From contig NW_025934950.1 in assembly GCF_000764305.2 (NCBI RefSeq), positions 102,321 through 166,320 on the forward strand: a stretch of 64,000 nucleotides of DNA, read 5' to 3'. Source of the stretch: Hyalella azteca. Lineage: Eukaryota; Arthropoda; Malacostraca; Amphipoda; Hyalellidae. The notes below the pieces were generated by a model. That model searched no databases, was not told the DNA's origin, and saw nothing but the letters and a program-made list of their open reading frames with translations. Shown here in pieces: positions 62,601 to 64,000 of the stretch (position 1 is the first letter of the stretch; every line of letters begins with the position of its first letter). Position numbers and translations under genes: made by a program.

Positions 62601-63826
62601 AGGTTAGTTTATTATGTATGTTTAATGCATACACGGACTGCCAAAAAAGGAGTGCGCTTGAGAATACCCATCAAGTAACCAAGAATAAGCTGACAGCTAA
62701 TTTAAGATTTGAAGTTGAGATAGTACCACAGAGAACGTCCTGCAGACATACCTGGAAAGTGGTGCGCAGAGTGTAGACGGAGCGTGTGAGGGAGTGTAGG
62801 CAGCGGGCGGCGGCGAGCTTGAGGGCAGGAGAGCCAGACTCGAGTTTCTCGTTGATGCACTCGATGAGGCCGTGACCCTTGACGATCTTCTGACGTACGG
62901 CTTCGTTGTTGGCGGCCAGTGAGGCGTAGACAAGAAGGGCAGCCTCACACATCAGGTCAGAGTACAGCTCTGGCTCGTCAAATTGTCCGCAAGACTGAAA
63001 CATTCACGGAAATTTTCAATTGTATTCCGAAGAGCGTTATTTAGCGAGAGTAATCAACATGGAACATGTTAACATATGTTACTAAATCCAAGTACATGTT
63101 AAGAGTATTTCAGTTACCAGTGCAATAAATGATGCCTGATTAAAAACGGTCAAATGATACTTTGAAAGAGAAAGGAATAATATCAAGAAAGCACAGAAGA
63201 AAAAAAATTGCAGAATCAGCATCGAGAGCTACGTTACAAGTAACAGAGACTCACAACGCTAGAAAACAAATGTACGTGAACACATCAGAGAAACATACGA
63301 GGCACGACCCTGACGCACCGAGACTGAAATAGCTCGACTTCAGTGAGCTAATGAGATTACCAGTTATTCCATTCAAGATGATCATGAATTCGGCAAAATG
63401 ATACAGGTATGAGTTACGTATTTACATAGCGTATCAAATGTAACTTTAACCTGTCACGTCTCAATCCAGACATTTAAAAGACGTCAAGACAGATTAAAAT
63501 CTCAATACCCGTTTCATTTTTAAACACTGAGATACCGTACATGAAATCATAACCGGGCCTGAATAGTTAATGTACAATAAGCGTTATCACAACAATATTT
63601 CCATAATAAAGATGCGAATACTCACGCTAGGACTGAGATACTCTGGTTTAGGAAGAGATTCATCCTCCTGCGGCACATGGGAGAGGAACTCTTTGAGTGT
63701 GGTGACGAGATGGTCGGTGATGGCCGCTGTGCTCTGCAGGTCATGACTGAACTCAGTGAGGTGAGCGAGCTGACGTGCTGCCTCCACCCGCAGCCATGTG
63801 GGGCGGTCGCTGGCACACAGCCGCAC
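59426..63826 (-). CDS. ARMC8: ARMC8, C-terminal 449 residues, seven exons (5' part outside window)
   Basis: Armadillo-repeat scaffold of the CTLH/GID E3 ubiquitin ligase (yeast relative Gid5/Vid28), which in known systems helps recruit substrates and RanBP9-type partners in cytoplasm and nucleus. Joined exons are 63826-63626, 62994-62752, 62075-61827, 61585-61424, 60772-60626, 60404-60238 and 59606-59426. All introns begin GT and end AG, and the joined frame is open throughout. Motifs matching animal ARMC8 appear in order: AAITDHLV, RCLHSLTRSV, RTTFQ|DNPVWK across a junction, ALWGLMNVSFQAD, KTLGLLRNLLS, VKEQALCVLANIA, NDDILKK and LQMAA. Human ARMC8 has roughly 670 residues, so about the first 270 should be encoded right of the window. 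Intron lengths are 631, 676, 241, 651, 221 and 631 bases. I see no canonical AATAAA close downstream of the stop on this strand. Confidence 0.93.
60238..60404 (-). CDS. ARMC8: ARMC8 exon, 55 codons plus 2 bases
   Basis: Acceptor is TTCATCAACAG and donor is CAA|GTAGAT. It starts in phase 0 and ends after two bases of a Lys codon, so the next intron is phase 2. It encodes RLQTPALQMAATMCVGNLAD, then TADPNPLDRQLRLREARIEK and ALEGLLSTNHASLFD. The nine residues between NYM of the previous exon and the conserved Ala-Ala match the spacing in human ARMC8. This exon has no long Met-started ORF in its coding frame, so a plain ORF search misses it. The second half (RQLRLREARIEK) corresponds to the human RQDKLRDMGIVD segment but is diverged. 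Confidence 0.9.
60626..60772 (-). CDS. ARMC8: ARMC8 exon, 49 codons
   Basis: Acceptor is GTGTGTGGCAG and donor is ATG|GTTTGC, phase 0 at both ends. It encodes IVIWLLEGDLTPDVKEQALC, then VLANIANGEQSKEVLIGNDD and ILKKLFNYM. Human ARMC8 has a matching LILEG...EVKEQTLCILANIADG...NDDILQK. The open frame reads past both ends, but homology and the AG/GT positions place the exon here. Confidence 0.95.
61424..61585 (-). CDS. ARMC8: ARMC8 exon, 54 codons
   Basis: Acceptor is CATCGTTCTCAG and donor is CAG|GTGCGT, phase 0 at both ends. It encodes EKILQHLSVDAMFNLVSTND, then KELICKTLGLLRNLLSPKQD and IDTIMRTNSNAVLQ. The KTLGLLRNLLS core is one of the most conserved stretches of ARMC8 and, with the Asp-Ile-Asp-x-Ile-Met that follows, fixes the family assignment. 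The true exon runs 11 codons upstream of the first in-frame Met. Confidence 0.95.
61827..62075 (-). CDS. ARMC8: ARMC8 exon, 83 codons
   Basis: Acceptor is CACTTGTGCAG and donor is AAG|GTATGA, phase 0 at both ends. It starts DNPVWKFLVAILQDL, which continues the previous exon's TTFQ exactly as in the family (RTSFQDHAVWK in human). Armadillo blocks follow: LCAITNLALEFSLCKEHLMN, then SGIIGILANFTRSDNYDLKF and NALWGLMNVSFQADLSVK. The Asn-Leu-Leu/Ala-Leu-Glu-Phe-Ser pattern and the Trp-(Gly/Ala)-Leu-Met-Asn motif are characteristic. Confidence 0.95.
62752..62994 (-). CDS. ARMC8: ARMC8 exon, 81 codons
   Basis: Acceptor is TGTTTCAG and donor is CAG|GTATGT, phase 0 at both ends. The exon opens with SCGQFDEPELYSDLMCEAAL, followed by LVYASLAANNEAVRQKIVKG and then the strongly conserved armadillo block LAAARCLHSLTRSVYTLRTT, ending in TTFQ. 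Human ARMC8 has a closely similar LAAVRCLHSLSRSV segment. GC content is clearly above that of the flanking introns. Confidence 0.94.
63626..63826 (-). CDS. ARMC8: ARMC8 exon (most upstream in window), 67 codons
   Basis: The exon starts after the acceptor ...CTCTATTGCAG and ends before the donor GTGAGT, phase 0 at both ends. It encodes VRLCASDRPTWLRVEAARQL at its start, then the family block TAAITDHLVTTL (animal ARMC8 has a similar SITDHL segment), and finishes with an acidic, Pro-rich stretch that ends YLSPS. The Arg-Val-Glu-(Ala/Gly)-Ala block marks an armadillo helix. The codons are GC-rich compared with the surrounding introns. Confidence 0.92.
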
Positions 63827-64000
63827 CTGCAATAGAGCGTATTATACGTGTACTGCTACTAGGGACATTATTGATGTGAATGAAGACCATAAGAGAGGGA
63901 TCAAATGAAGCATTATGCCGGTCTGAACGAGGGTCATGGCTGATGTGAATGACGGTTGGACTGATGTGAATGACGGTGAGGACTGATGTGAATGACGGTG
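63827..64000 (-). other. ARMC8 intron, cut by the window edge
   Basis: Sequence upstream of the first visible ARMC8 exon on the minus strand. The bases just before the exon form a normal acceptor (CTCTATTGCAG). The remainder is intronic and runs into a short tandem repeat at the edge. Confidence 0.7.
63939..64000. repeat. 21-22 bp tandem repeat in ARMC8 intron, runs off the window
   Basis: The core GATGTGAATGACGGT occurs at 63942, 63963 and 63985, spaced 21 and 22 bases. A weaker copy is at 63873 (GATGTGAATGAAGAC). The array is still going at base 64000, so its full length is unknown. Confidence 0.8.

Overview
The window looks like nuclear DNA of an invertebrate animal, most likely an arthropod and possibly a crustacean. 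It is AT-rich and gene-poor. It holds one spliced gene with GT-AG introns, many minisatellites, dispersed repeats and a LINE remnant. There is no operon layout, no run of adjacent long ORFs, and no bacterial or phage gene. The phylum is inferred from overall character and the kind of repeats, not from a diagnostic gene.

The one gene I can name is ARMC8, the armadillo-repeat subunit of the CTLH/GID E3 ubiquitin ligase. Seven exons lie on the minus strand between 63826 and 59426. They join without a frame break into 449 residues, which are the C-terminal part of the protein. The 5' exons lie beyond the right edge. Every intron has GT-AG ends; five are phase 0 and the last is phase 2. The protein ends in an unusual Ser/Thr/Ala-rich tail.

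The other 59 kb (1-59425) has no gene I can identify. Its short ORFs are what chance gives in 64 kb. Two ORFs that start next to acceptor-like AGs (4745-4939 and 19202-19387) and one CpG-rich patch (707-841) are weak candidates. A 5'-truncated non-LTR retrotransposon remnant lies at 53232-53570.

Repeats dominate the structured part. There is a 513-bp near-palindrome with an 8-nt loop (24303-24815). One dispersed family has three copies with three, two and one internal units of about 170 bp (20544-21210, 51194-51700, 26058-26335). A 160-165 bp family (25628-25788, 49202-49366) carries palindromes and, in one copy, a perfect 13-bp inverted repeat. About ten minisatellites have periods from 16 to 36 bp.

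Three exact copies of a 38-bp sequence (19569-19606, 48876-48913, 48983-49020) are a Tn5 mosaic end joined to its own reverse complement, the Nextera mate-pair junction adapter. They are library artefacts built into the assembly. They sit inside tandem arrays, and at 48.9 kb the repeat flips orientation across the adapter, so the sequence there should not be trusted. I see no convincing new multi-gene system. The long palindrome and the variable-unit repeat family are the most interesting biological signals.
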